NCBI GenBank assembly: GCA_903821875.1
Contig: CAIJMU010000146.1
Span: 62,001 to 126,000, forward strand
From: an uncultured Spirochaetota bacterium
Lineage (GTDB): Bacteria; Spirochaetota; Spirochaetia; Treponematales; Rectinemataceae
Direction: 5' to 3'
DNA: 64,000 bases
The notes beneath the pieces are model-generated. The model was not told the origin of the DNA and did not search any database. It saw only the letters and a program-made list of their open reading frames with translations. Positions 33,403 to 41,636 of this stretch are shown here, in pieces. The first letter of the stretch is position 1. Each line of letters opens with the position of its first letter. The translations under genes were made by a program, and so were the position numbers.

Positions 33403-34869
33403 TTATAGGTCTGTTAAGAACTGAAAGAGCCGAACCATAGCAAGCGTATCGAGCCCACAATAGGCGCGTAGGCCCTTGGCTAGAGCCACTCGTTCGGCCT
33501 CATCGGTAGAGGAAATGAGCTTGGACCAAATGGCTTGCGCCTCCTCGCCATTGCGCACCTCGAGGCTTGCGTAGCCGAGATCGGGACAGATCACGGGAAG
33601 GACGTTCTTGATCGAATTGGAGCCGCCAAAGGCCGGATCGATGTAGTGATTGCGAAAGACATCGAGGAGGTCGGCGAAACGCGGCTGGAGGGCCTGGAGC
33701 CCCTTGGCAAGCGAAGGCAGGAAGCTCGCCAGCTGGCCGATGACACGCTTCTCGAAGGACGCGTTGTAGGCGACAAGGGTTCCTTCCCTGCCGATCTGCT
33801 CAAGGAGGGCATCTGCGATGCCAGGACGGGGATCGTCGGCAGTGAGGTGTAGGTATCCGGGTGCCTCGGTAAGCCTTCCGTCAGCCTCAAGGACGTGGAG
33901 CGAGAACTGGAAGGGAATTGTACCGAAGGGGCCAAGTCCCTCGAGTCGGGGGATGGCTGGTCCATCCGTCTCGAAGTCGAGGAACCACAGGGGATAGCTG
34001 AGCCCCTTGATCCAGCGCGCGATCGCTAGCTTGTCGATCTCCTTGGACTTGCTGAGGTAGAGCCGGACGAAGCGTGAGCCTTGGGTTCCGATGTCCGCAT
34101 CCGCGGGCAGGTCCTCGATGGCGAGGGCCCCCGCCTCGATGAGAAGATCGCGCTTGTCCGCCCCGAGGTGGGGGATGTTGAAGACCGAAGGCACGGGCAG
34201 CTTCCAGAGCTTCGAGCAGTAGTCGAAGAAGGAGCACTCGTAGGGGCTCGAGCAGCGGGAGCCAAGGCGGATCGTTGGCTCGGCCTTTGAGTTGAGGACC
34301 GCCTTCATTCGGGCGATGTTACCGGGCACCTCGGTTATGTGCTTTCGCATCTCTTCGGTCAGGTCGTCGATGGCGAAGAGATTCGACAGGTCGGGGTAGC
34401 GGCATTCCTTGTTGAGGTGCATGAGGGAGGCGTGGGCGATGCGGAGCCCACAGCCCTCGTAGACCCAGGTCTGCACGGCAAGGTCCCAGACATGCTCCGG
34501 TTTGCTCCCGGTCGTGGACTTCACCTCGATGAGGTCGAAGCTTCCATCGGAAAACTTCACGAGCACATCCGCGCGGGCGATGGTATCCTCGAAAGCGAAG
34601 CAAGGTTCGAAGATCGTGGTAGCTCCTGTATCCAGGGCCGCCTTGGTGGCAACGATGGCATCAGCCCACTTCATTGGATTCTCATCGATGAGAATGCCTC
34701 CAGGGAATTGTTCGCGAGCGAGTTGCCCGACTTGATGCCCCTGGTCGAAGACCCGCTGCCGCGTAGGTGGGATGGGAGGGAGAAGATCGCGCCGATTTGA
34801 TTCAAGCCAGAGGCGTTTTTCGCATTGGAGTCCGACGAGGTACTTCGACTTGGAAAGATGGTTGCTCAT
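33403..34869 (-). CDS. DUF2779 protein: Cas4-like PD-(D/E)XK plus DEDD exonuclease domains
   Basis: 488 aa. N-terminal half: LQCEKRLWLE (first Cys), a basic/acidic core with DLIEVKSTT (E-x-K centre near residue 115) and a three-Cys group C-SSPYEC-SFFDYC near 205-216, together an Fe-S PD-(D/E)XK nuclease like Cas4/AddB. C-terminal half: LWFLDFETDGPAIP, VAYNASFEKRVI and YCGLDTLAM supply the Asp/Glu residues of a DnaQ-like 3'-5' exonuclease. A two-nuclease DNA-processing enzyme. It starts 8 nt after the WYL regulator gene. WYL-DUF2779 pairs probably act as a regulated nuclease module; the trigger is unknown. Confidence 0.82.
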   Translation of the reverse strand: MSNHLSKSKYLVGLQCEKRLWLESNRRDLLPPIPPTRQRVFDQGHQVGQLAREQFPGGILIDENPMKWADAIVATKAALDTGATTIFEPCFAFEDTIARADVLVKFSDGSFDLIEVKSTTGSKPEHVWDLAVQTWVYEGCGLRIAHASLMHLNKECRYPDLSNLFAIDDLTEEMRKHITEVPGNIARMKAVLNSKAEPTIRLGSRCSSPYECSFFDYCSKLWKLPVPSVFNIPHLGADKRDLLIEAGALAIEDLPADADIGTQGSRFVRLYLSKSKEIDKLAIARWIKGLSYPLWFLDFETDGPAIPRLEGLGPFGTIPFQFSLHVLEADGRLTEAPGYLHLTADDPRPGIADALLEQIGREGTLVAYNASFEKRVIGQLASFLPSLAKGLQALQPRFADLLDVFRNHYIDPAFGGSNSIKNVLPVICPDLGYASLEVRNGEEAQAIWSKLISSTDEAERVALAKGLRAYCGLDTLAMVRLFQFLTDL

Positions 34870-34877
34870 GATCGTCC

Positions 34878-35909
34878 TTAGGGTTTGTCTGGATAGAGGG
34901 AACGGGCCTTGGCGAGTTCGGAGGCGGCGCGTTTCCGGAGTGCGGGCGGTGAAAGCACCTCGGCCCCCGAACCGAAGGAGAGAATCCAGCGCAGGAGGTC
35001 GTCCTCGCCCGAAGTGGAAATGGTGAGGGTACAGGAACCATCGGCATGGTCTTCGAAGGCCTGCTCGCGGGAGTAGCGGCGTTCCTTGACGTAGGGTGCG
35101 TCCTTTGCCGAAAAGCGTACGGTCGCCATGACGGGATCGTCGAAGGTGAGGTCGAAGGCCGTGGCGAGGAGACCCTCCGCGTCGAAGTCCTCGGGGTACT
35201 CAAAGGCGGCTTCGGTGGGCTCGATCGCCTCGATGCGGTCGATGGCGATGAGCCTGATGCTGTTGTGCTTGGGGATTCTGATGAAGAGGTAGAGCCCTCC
35301 ACGATGCTCGATGAGCTTGAGGGGATGGACCTCGTAGGTCTTGGCTGTGGCTTGGGTAGGAGATTGATAGGTGAGCATGCAGCTTGAACGGTGTTCGAGC
35401 GCATCGAGGGCCGTATCGATGAGGTGTTCCCGGCCTTCGTAGGATTTGAGCGCCGCCGGGGAAGCCGCGAAGATGGAATCGAGCCGCGCATCGGCGTGCT
35501 TGGTGAGGAAGGCTGTCGGGAGGAAGGCCTCGAGCTTCCCCTTGAGCGAGTCGAGGTCGGGGGCGAAATCCGTGCGGGCGAGGAGGATGTCCCGACCCAG
35601 GAGGAAGTAGAGAAGCGATGCCTCCGTCAAGGAGAGGGAAAGACGGGGCAGGGAGACATTGCTGAGCTTGTGAGCAAAGCCGGCCTCGAGGAAGTAAGTG
35701 GTCTCGCCGCCGAAGTCCTCGCGGGTGGTCGTGAGGGGAAACTCGAGCTCCTCGGAAAGGGTCTTCAAGACCCGAAAAACCGTACGCCTGCTCGTTTCGA
35801 GGGCATCCACGAGCTGCCTGACAGTCGCCCCCTCAGGGCGGGAGATCAGAGTAAGGCTTTTTATGATCTGTATGAGATTCCTGTCATACATGCTCGGAGT
35901 ATAGGGCAT
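34878..35909 (-). CDS. WYL-domain transcriptional regulator
   Basis: 343 aa from the ATG at 35909, which follows GGAGGAG; an ATG 18 nt earlier and one 18 nt later are alternatives. An N-terminal winged helix (TVRQLVDALETSRRTVFRVLKTL) precedes a WYL domain (TYQSPTQATAKTYEVHPLKL, then the basic region with I-R-I-P-K-H-N-S-I-R-L-I-A-I-D-R-I) and a WCX C-terminal domain. WYL proteins bind nucleotides or nucleic acid and control defence loci. It is the promoter-proximal gene of the operon with DUF2779 and the small membrane protein and probably governs it. Confidence 0.85.
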   Translation of the reverse strand: MPYTPSMYDRNLIQIIKSLTLISRPEGATVRQLVDALETSRRTVFRVLKTLSEELEFPLTTTREDFGGETTYFLEAGFAHKLSNVSLPRLSLSLTEASLLYFLLGRDILLARTDFAPDLDSLKGKLEAFLPTAFLTKHADARLDSIFAASPAALKSYEGREHLIDTALDALEHRSSCMLTYQSPTQATAKTYEVHPLKLIEHRGGLYLFIRIPKHNSIRLIAIDRIEAIEPTEAAFEYPEDFDAEGLLATAFDLTFDDPVMATVRFSAKDAPYVKERRYSREQAFEDHADGSCTLTISTSGEDDLLRWILSFGSGAEVLSPPALRKRAASELAKARSLYPDKP

Positions 35910-35963
35910 GGGCTCCTCCGCGAGCAACCTTGGCAGCCATCAGTGCCAGAAGCGGGCACGAAT

Positions 35964-35993
35964 GAAAAAGGCCCATGGAGCGAACCATGGGCC
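35964..35993 (-). terminator. Terminator after the gam-ssb-DUF6573 operon
   Basis: A perfect 9-bp stem GGCCCATGG / CCATGGGCC with a 6-nt loop, followed on the minus strand by TTTTTCATTC. It ends the leftward operon and insulates the WYL gene. Confidence 0.85.
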
Positions 35994-36005
35994 TCGAGGC
36001 GGGGG

Positions 36006-36386
36006 TCAGTCTTCGTTGGGAAGGAGCACGGTGATCGAAGGCGCGCCTTCGTCATCAGGACCGGCTATGGAGATGAGTTCGATAGGGACTGCCGCCGTGC
36101 CGGGTGAAAGCACGAAGAGAACCGAGAACCTGATGAAGGTATCATTCTTAGACTGCCGGATGGCCCAGCGCAGGACATTCAACAGATCCCAGAGCCTTCC
36201 CTCGTATGACTGGCCCCACGCTTCAAGCTCAGGGCTTGGCTGCAGGTACCCATGATAGAGCCGAGACGTTATCGCCACAGGCCATACGAAGCCGGCTTCC
36301 TTGGCGATATCGCCTGCATCGATCAAGACCCCCTCGGCAATAGCCTCCCGACGACCATACCGATGGATGATGTCACCTTCCATCAT
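36006..36386 (-). CDS. DUF6573 family protein
   Basis: 126 aa. The pattern I-I-H-R-Y-G-R-R-E-A-I-A-E-G-V-L-I-D, then AKEAGFVWPVAITSRLYHGY, W-D-L-L-N-V-L and R-F-S-V-L-F-V matches DUF6573, a family found in plasmids and mobile elements with no known activity. It overlaps the SSB stop by 4 nt and is last before a strong terminator. Its constant company with SSB-type genes suggests a role in element DNA metabolism. Confidence 0.65.
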   Translation of the reverse strand: MMEGDIIHRYGRREAIAEGVLIDAGDIAKEAGFVWPVAITSRLYHGYLQPSPELEAWGQSYEGRLWDLLNVLRWAIRQSKNDTFIRFSVLFVLSPGTAAVPIELISIAGPDDEGAPSITVLLPNED

Positions 36387-36700
36387 GCAACCTCGACTCG
36401 TCGGGAGATGGTTGGCTTGACCTCGACATGTTCGGCCACGACTCGGAGCTTCTGGCTTCCTTCCGCTTCGGAGGCAGCGGGGTCCTGTGTGATTCGGCCA
36501 ACGACGCGGACACCGGAGCCCTTGCTGAGGAGTTCGCTACAACGGAGAGCCAACCGCGAATAGACGACCACGGGCACGGCCGGGGCTGTATCACCCGCGC
36601 TAATATCGAAGGTGCAGTATTCGAGTCCTTCGGGAAGGCTAGAGAAAAGGGGGTCTGCCAAGACCTCTCCCTCGATGAGAATGCTGTTGAGGAGATTCAT
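36383..36700 (-). CDS. ssb: Single-stranded-DNA-binding protein (short SSB, OB fold)
   Basis: 105 aa. SSB-type OB fold: NSILIEGEVLADPLFSSL, the V-P-V-V-V-Y-S-R strand, C-S-E-L-L-S-K-G-S-G-V-R-V-V-G-R-I, and a final V-V-A-E-H-V-E-V. It lacks the acidic C-terminal tip of housekeeping SSB, as is common in element-encoded forms. It lies 2 nt after gam and overlaps the DUF6573 gene by 4 nt; the three make one operon. It would protect single strands during Bet-mediated annealing or element transfer. Confidence 0.82.
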   Translation of the reverse strand: MNLLNSILIEGEVLADPLFSSLPEGLEYCTFDISAGDTAPAVPVVVYSRLALRCSELLSKGSGVRVVGRITQDPAASEAEGSQKLRVVAEHVEVKPTISRRVEVA

Positions 36701-36702
36701 CG

Positions 36703-37302
36703 CTAGTCCTTCAAGGCACGAGCTCGAATGTAGAGCTCATCGGATCCGAGGCAGGCATCCACACCGGGGACGGCCTCCCCCTTGGTGAAGATCAGCGTCT
36801 TGAGCGCTGACTTGGAAAGTTCCTTCTTGGTGACGATAGCTTCAGGGTGTGTGTCCTCGGCCCAGGCCATGGCAGCCTTAGCGTCGGTGATTTCCAGGCG
36901 ATCGGGCAGGCGACGCAGGCTCGCCGTACCGGAGGGTAGGATGAGCGAGCGAGAGCGATGCTGGGTAGCGATCTCAGCTTCAGCATAGGGGCGAAGAAGG
37001 GCCATGAGGTAGCTGACAGAATCCTCATCTGAGGTATTCGCCTTGGCCAACCAGGAGTTGACCCGGCAGTGGAGGTCGGCGGCGAGATCGGCCCTCGTGG
37101 CCATTCGAGCCTGGGCTTCTATGATGCGGGCGATTGCCCAGTCAGCCCTGGCCACCGAGTCAATGGCAAAGGTCTCGGAGGAGGCGGAGCCAAGCTCCTT
37201 GGTGGTAGGTGAGAAGAAGTCAGGATAGAGGATGTCAGAGGGAGAGGGCAGGGCGAGCGTTGCCTGCTCTGTCATGCGATCGGCAAGGACGGTAGCGAGC
37301 AT
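36703..37302 (-). CDS. gam: Mu Gam-like host-nuclease inhibitor
   Basis: 199 aa; AGGAGG stands shortly before the ATG. The central region (DSVARADWAIARIIEAQARM, followed by helical WLAK..., YLMALLRPYAEAEI, then KS-like RSLILPSGTASLRR and DAKAAMAWAE) matches the Mu Gam / DUF1320-like end-protection family, related to Ku, which coats DNA ends against exonucleases. It opens an operon with SSB and DUF6573. Together with Bet at 9.4-10.3 kb it gives the element phage-type recombination functions. Confidence 0.78.
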   Translation of the reverse strand: MLATVLADRMTEQATLALPSPSDILYPDFFSPTTKELGSASSETFAIDSVARADWAIARIIEAQARMATRADLAADLHCRVNSWLAKANTSDEDSVSYLMALLRPYAEAEIATQHRSRSLILPSGTASLRRLPDRLEITDAKAAMAWAEDTHPEAIVTKKELSKSALKTLIFTKGEAVPGVDACLGSDELYIRARALKD

Positions 37303-37452
37303 GGTGAGACCTCCTGAAAGGGAGAGGAAAAGGTGATGTGGCCGAGATCACGCCTGCCCACAAGGAGCAAGAGAATCGAAGGGCCATATGCTAGAAATAG
37401 AGGCCGAGGCCAGGACTAGGCAGCCTCAGTGAAGCGATTAGCTGTAACGGCT

Positions 37453-37468
37453 GAGAACGTTTGTACGA
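37453..37468 (-). repeat. Copy 2 of 16-bp GARAACGTTTG motif, upstream of gam
   Basis: GAGAACGTTTGTACGA, about 150 nt before the gam ATG, in the same orientation as the other copies. Confidence 0.6.
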
Positions 37469-37795
37469 TGGGCTAGCGGGATCAGGGCAGTAGAAATGCT
37501 GGAGCCCTCATGCTGAGTGAGCAGTACCAGCTCTGCCAAGAATGGCCCTGGAAGGCCGATTCGAGGCCGTAGCGAGTACGCTCTGCCGACACCCCGTGTG
37601 TTTTCTTGTTCGCATCCCATGTGGGAATGGAGGATCATGGTGATGTAGCTTGTGATCGTCGTTGGCAGGCAGAGCCTAGCCCACGAGGGAAGCTCGTACC
37701 AGCTGACTATGCGTGGAGGGGTAGGGATCATGCTCAGCTTGGAATGGATGGGACTAGTGGCATTGGACATTTGCAATAGACATCACAAATATGAC

Positions 37796-37900
37796 GGTAT
37801 TGGGTATAGAGAATAATGATACTAGAGAATCGCGTATTGTGGTATCTGGTATATCGGTATTGAATATAGAGGTATCAGGTATGGAGGTAAATAATAGATG
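37796..37900. repeat. 15-bp AT-rich iteron-like array in a gene-free region
   Basis: Units in 15-bp phase: GGTATTGGGTATAGA (37796), two diverged units, then GGTATCTGGTATATC (37841), GGTATTGAATATAGA (37856), GGTATCAGGTATGGA (37871) and GGTAAATAATAGATG (37886). The surrounding gap (37303-38145) holds no convincing gene; minus-strand frames there lack ribosome-binding sites. Such arrays serve as replication origins, partition sites or operators. A minus-strand frame through the array would give degenerate five-residue repeats, but this follows from the 15-bp period. Confidence 0.55.
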
Positions 37901-38145
37901 TTCCTTTGAGAGGAAGCGTATCCATGGATACTTTTGGCGATAAGGGTCGTACAATCGAATTGTAAGACTTGGTGGGAACAATTTTCTGGAATTTGTAAGG
38001 CCTATATGATACCAGGATTTAAAAGTTTCAGAATCCGAAATCTAGCCCTTCAGTTCGGTCACTTTGCGCGAGCTAGAGGACTTTGCGCTGATAACGCGGA
38101 CAGGAAATATCGTAGAGCGCAGATAATTTTCAAGGGGGACCCCTT

Positions 38146-38574
38146 CTAGTCAATGGTTGCAGGGGGAATGAGTCCCCGTTCGACGAACGATAGGAATCCA
38201 TCTCGCCCGAAAATGATATGATCGAGGACAGGAATGCCAATGAGTTCACCCGCCTCTCTCAGGCGCCTGGTGATGGCCAGGTCTTCAGGGCTGGGATCCA
38301 AGCGATTTGAAGGATGATTGTGGCCGATTACAAGAGCTACTGCGCCATCGAGAATCGCTGGCCTGAATATTTCTCGGGGATGTACGATAGTTCGGTTGAT
38401 GAGGCCTATGGTGATGATCCGAACCTTTATGATGTCATGGGCTCCGTTCAGCGAGGCAGTGACAAACCTCTCTGTGCGTGCCCGCGCATAACGGCCGAAC
38501 GCAGCATAGGCGTCGCGAGGATTGGAGAGCCGTATCGGGGTTCCTTTGCGCTCGCAGATGAGGTCATAGGTCAT
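38146..38574 (-). CDS. radC: RadC-family JAB/MPN-domain protein
   Basis: 142 aa from an ATG at 38574 that follows CGGAGG. The JAMM metal centre is visible: LVIGHNHPSNRLDPSPEDLAITRRL (His-x-His-x(n)-Ser-x-x-Asp) and a following ILDHIIFGRDGFLSF, the RadC core. It lacks the N-terminal HhH domain of chromosomal RadC, as in most element-borne copies, which are used in antirestriction and mobile-element biology rather than repair. One copy of the AACGTTTG motif lies 57 nt upstream. Confidence 0.9.
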   Translation of the reverse strand: MTYDLICERKGTPIRLSNPRDAYAAFGRYARARTERFVTASLNGAHDIIKVRIITIGLINRTIVHPREIFRPAILDGAVALVIGHNHPSNRLDPSPEDLAITRRLREAGELIGIPVLDHIIFGRDGFLSFVERGLIPPATID

Positions 38575-38630
38575 AGAATGCCTCCGTGACAAATATGGTA
38601 ACTATTAGTAGAGGCTGACCACAGGGGAGC

Positions 38631-38646
38631 GAAAACGTTTGTACGA
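38631..38646 (-). repeat. Copy 3 of 16-bp GARAACGTTTG motif, upstream of radC
   Basis: GAAAACGTTTGTACGA, identical over all 16 bases to the copy at 8771. It lies between the terminator of the 581-aa gene and radC. Confidence 0.6.
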
Positions 38647-38662
38647 TGACTCAGGGAAAACG

Positions 38663-38688
38663 AAAACGCCTCCGGTTTCCCGGAGGCG
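38663..38688 (-). terminator. Terminator of the 581-aa gene
   Basis: CGCCTCCGG / CCGGAGGCG stem with a 4-nt loop, followed by TTTTCGTTTTC on the minus strand. Confidence 0.85.
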
Positions 38689-38707
38689 CGAAGTCGAGCC
38701 TGCAGTT

Positions 38708-40453
38708 TTAGGCAGCTGAGCTGGATTCGGAGAAAGACCCAACCATCTCCGGTTCTGAATCCAGGATCTCGACCTGGACTTGTGAAGACCTAGATGCCGC
38801 TTCAGTCGTTGCCTCATCGAGGTAGGATTGAACCAGGGAACGCTCTTTGTTGCCAAAGATTTCGACCACGTCAACAGCAAAGTACTGCTCTTTGAGTGAG
38901 TCGATGCTGGTAGCGATGCTCGTGAAGCGCTCGTCTACCTTGCGGGTGAGCTTACGGACGATTGTGTTGAGTTCGAAGTTGGAGTCTCGAGCGAAAAGAG
39001 CGAACTCACGGGAGGACAACGTCTGGAGCCTTTTCCTGATAAGGCTGACGTCGCCATTATGCGTTCTGACAGCATCCTCGAGAAAACGAAGACTGAAGAA
39101 CATAGCGTCGGTGGAGGTATCGTCGAGTCCATCGAGGATGTAATGGTGCCGAGCTAGGTTTTTGCCCACGCGGAGATAGTCCCGGTAGTCTTCGCCCATG
39201 CCCAAGATGTCGGCGACGAAGGCACTGAAGGCGGTGAACTGCTTTCCAGGGTAGGGTTTTTTCCAGATAGGACGGAATTGGGGCTCGGAGGCGAGACGAT
39301 ACAACAAGATAGCGACCGTGCGGCGCTGAGGGGCGACTAGCGCGATCCCGGCGCGGATACGGTCGATCATCTCGAAGGGATTATAGGCGCTCCAAAGAGC
39401 TTGGTTGATGGCGAGCGGCTTGTTCGGATTATAGGGCTTGTGACCGATCTCCTTCCTGGTTTCTTCGTTGTAGCCCTGGCGATTTTGAGCCAATCGAACT
39501 ACGGCGCGGTCGATGATGTCCTGGCTGGAACTGGCAAGGATATGGATGGTGCCGCCCCGAGTCAGGATGCGCAGGCATTTGATCTGGACGGGCGTGAGGT
39601 CTTTGATGTCATCAAGAGTCCGGCCGGTATTGTTCGCACCCTTGGTGGTCGTGGTTTTTTTCTCGCCCTTGGCGGGCCTAGCGATAGGCTCGGGATTTTT
39701 GGCGGCCTTGATGCGAGCGGCGAATTCCCGGAAAGTCAGCGACTTGAAGAGCCTGAGGGTCTCTTCTCGGTCGAACTGGGCTATCGCGTCTTGGTACAGC
39801 CGAAGCTTGGTCAGGTGACGAGCGGCGAGTTCCTCGAGCGGCATGCCGGATTCGGCGCCGACTCCTTTTACCAAGTCTTCCCAATGAGCGCGGAAGTTCA
39901 TGCCGCGGAGTTGAAAGTCGCGGGCCTTTGAAGGGAGATACCCGATATACTCTTCGCACTCGGCGAAGAAGGCGGCGCGGCTTGAACAGAGATAGAGCTT
40001 TTTGTAAAGCCCGTCGGAGACGATCTTGTCGAGGAAGATCATGACACCAAGTTCAGCAAGGCCATAGACACCCTTAAGGCGGAGAATGGCGCGAACAATG
40101 TGGTGGAAGTCATTGGACACGAAGAGGCCAGCATCCTTCTTCGCGGTAGAGGCATGGAGTGCGATGGCGATCTTCTCGGAGATGGAAGTGAGAGCCTTCC
40201 ATTGCTCCGGCGTGTAGTTGTAGGTCTTGTCGTCGCCAGTGGTCCAGCCGAGATGGTTGACGAGGGTGGTATAGAGCGCGTAGTGCGGACCTTTTTGTAT
40301 AGCCGGCGTCTTTTTCGCCTTTGGCGCCACGCTCGCGAGCGGATCTTCACCCGTTGCGTCCTCCGAAGGCACTGGTGGAGTGAACTGAACCGGTGAGTCC
40401 TGAATGGTCACGATAGACTTGGATTCGGTCGAACCGAGAACGTTTGGATCCAT
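38708..40453 (-). CDS. Unknown 581-aa element protein
   Basis: Start ATG at 40453 follows GGGAGGT. No family recognised. Residues 1-55 are Ser/Pro-rich and disordered; 55-240 and 300-500 are helical and soluble (GPHYALYTTLVNHLGW, KARDFQLRGMNFRAHWEDL; then NQALWSAYNPFEMIDRIRAG and a long charged region); a Lys/Thr-rich linker lies near 260-285. The C-terminus is Ser/Glu-rich. It has its own promoter region and terminator. A copy of the AACGTTTG motif covers its first five codons. Its size and position among maintenance genes would suit a replication or DNA-binding role, but no motif supports that. Confidence 0.7.
   Translation of the reverse strand: MDPNVLGSTESKSIVTIQDSPVQFTPPVPSEDATGEDPLASVAPKAKKTPAIQKGPHYALYTTLVNHLGWTTGDDKTYNYTPEQWKALTSISEKIAIALHASTAKKDAGLFVSNDFHHIVRAILRLKGVYGLAELGVMIFLDKIVSDGLYKKLYLCSSRAAFFAECEEYIGYLPSKARDFQLRGMNFRAHWEDLVKGVGAESGMPLEELAARHLTKLRLYQDAIAQFDREETLRLFKSLTFREFAARIKAAKNPEPIARPAKGEKKTTTTKGANNTGRTLDDIKDLTPVQIKCLRILTRGGTIHILASSSQDIIDRAVVRLAQNRQGYNEETRKEIGHKPYNPNKPLAINQALWSAYNPFEMIDRIRAGIALVAPQRRTVAILLYRLASEPQFRPIWKKPYPGKQFTAFSAFVADILGMGEDYRDYLRVGKNLARHHYILDGLDDTSTDAMFFSLRFLEDAVRTHNGDVSLIRKRLQTLSSREFALFARDSNFELNTIVRKLTRKVDERFTSIATSIDSLKEQYFAVDVVEIFGNKERSLVQSYLDEATTEAASRSSQVQVEILDSEPEMVGSFSESSSAA
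40436..40451 (-). repeat. Copy 4 of 16-bp GARAACGTTTG motif, at the start of the 581-aa gene
   Basis: GAGAACGTTTGGATCC; it begins directly at the start codon of the 581-aa gene (codons 1-6). Confidence 0.6.
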
Positions 40454-40589
40454 GGTGGACCTCCCTGGAAGTAGTGCTAGTTCATACGAACCAGCTAACA
40501 ACCAGGAATGTAGCGAAGCGCGCCATGGACATCAACGCAGGAGGCTGTTGGGAGACCCCGGGGCACCCCGAGACCCCTTGAATATTCTG

Positions 40590-41492
40590 CTAATTCCTTT
40601 CGTAGTCACCGGAATCAATTAGTCGAGAGAGCACCCGCAAAACATCGAAATCAAGTTTGGCGATATCTTTTGATTTTGAAAACTCAGCGGCCATCTTTTC
40701 GTTGTCGGTCAGAGCTAGGCAGTCTTCTAGATCCCCGTAGTCGGTTGCTGGCCTTTCTGGTTTCTTCAATTTCTCACGTGCTAAGGCAAGGAATTTGGGC
40801 AATTGATTCATGACAGGGTTGATATGTTCTTTGGTGATGCCTGTGTACACCGGCTTTCCGCGAATATGAAAAGTCTTCCTAATTGCTGCGTCAAAAGCGG
40901 GCTTTCTCGCTCCAGGCCCGCCTCCTTTGGGGATTCTCATGTCGATCTTGAAAAGCTTCATGTAGTATCCGACCACAGCGAAATTTACTAGCGAGAGAGT
41001 GGTGCCGATCCAATTAACCTTTATGGGGATGTTTTCATAGAAATATCCACCTTGGATTACGTCAATGAATAAGTCCTTATTCTCCTCGGTAAGGTATCCC
41101 TCTTCAACCAGAAGGTCGTAAAGCACTTCCTTGGTAAATGAAGCGATCTTCTGCTGCTCCATGCGGTTGGATCGATAGTCTTCTTCCAGAAGGAGTGGAT
41201 CTGCGGCTGCCTGATCTGGTTCCGCTTCAGGCTCGAATCCGAAGCTCCTGACAATTTCGAGGGTAGTGACCAAGCGATCTGAAAGGTCTGCAATATCAGG
41301 AGTCTTTGGTATTTCTTGGTTTCGGACAGCCTGCCATAGGCTACGGAATTGTATGAGGATCTCCTTCTCAAGCTCCAGAGATAGCAAGCGGCGCATTTCG
41401 GGACTGACCTCGGAAAGGAGCCGTTCGAGGTACGATACGGGATTTGTCTGGAGAATTCGGTGAGAACGTTTGGACCCAGGACTGCTTGCCAT
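40590..41492 (-). CDS. Unknown 300-aa element protein
   Basis: Two adjacent ATGs follow GGAGGA; the second (41492) has better spacing. No family recognised. Residues 1-90 are helical with leucine-rich segments (SYLERLLSEVSPEMRRLLSL); residues 140-200 contain a hydrophobic stretch (IGTTLSLVNFAVVGYYMKLF) and a Gly-rich basic loop (PKGGGPGARK); the C-terminus is charged. It might be an AT-box DNA-binding or replication accessory protein, but this is not decided by the sequence. The AACGTTTG motif lies about 20 nt inside the start. No overlap with neighbours. Confidence 0.65.
   Translation of the reverse strand: MASSPGSKRSHRILQTNPVSYLERLLSEVSPEMRRLLSLELEKEILIQFRSLWQAVRNQEIPKTPDIADLSDRLVTTLEIVRSFGFEPEAEPDQAAADPLLLEEDYRSNRMEQQKIASFTKEVLYDLLVEEGYLTEENKDLFIDVIQGGYFYENIPIKVNWIGTTLSLVNFAVVGYYMKLFKIDMRIPKGGGPGARKPAFDAAIRKTFHIRGKPVYTGITKEHINPVMNQLPKFLALAREKLKKPERPATDYGDLEDCLALTDNEKMAAEFSKSKDIAKLDFDVLRVLSRLIDSGDYERN
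41462..41477 (-). repeat. Copy 5 of 16-bp GARAACGTTTG motif, near the start of the 300-aa gene
   Basis: GAGAACGTTTGGACCC, inside the first codons of the 300-aa gene; same orientation as copies 1-4. Confidence 0.6.
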
Positions 41493-41636
41493 CATTCCTC
41501 CGATTTCATTGTTCAATGAGGATCTTGTAGGCAAGGTGAATTGAAGTACACTCAATCGCAATTGCCGAATAGGTGTAGAAGTATGCGGCTAATTGGCTAT
41601 AATGTTGATCTCGTCATCTGGGAGCTTGGGCTATCC

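Noticed and set aside
33403-34869. Stand-alone Cas4
   Set aside because: The N-terminal part resembles Cas4, but there is a second exonuclease domain and no Cas1/Cas2 or array nearby, which fits DUF2779 instead.
37438-37776. 112-aa minus-strand frame in the gap before gam
   Set aside because: No ribosome-binding site and no coherent protein pattern; the DNA there carries the AACGTTTG motif.
37754-37981. 75-aa frame with apparent five-residue repeats
   Set aside because: The repeat is a direct result of the 15-bp DNA period; no start signal, so the DNA array is the simpler reading.
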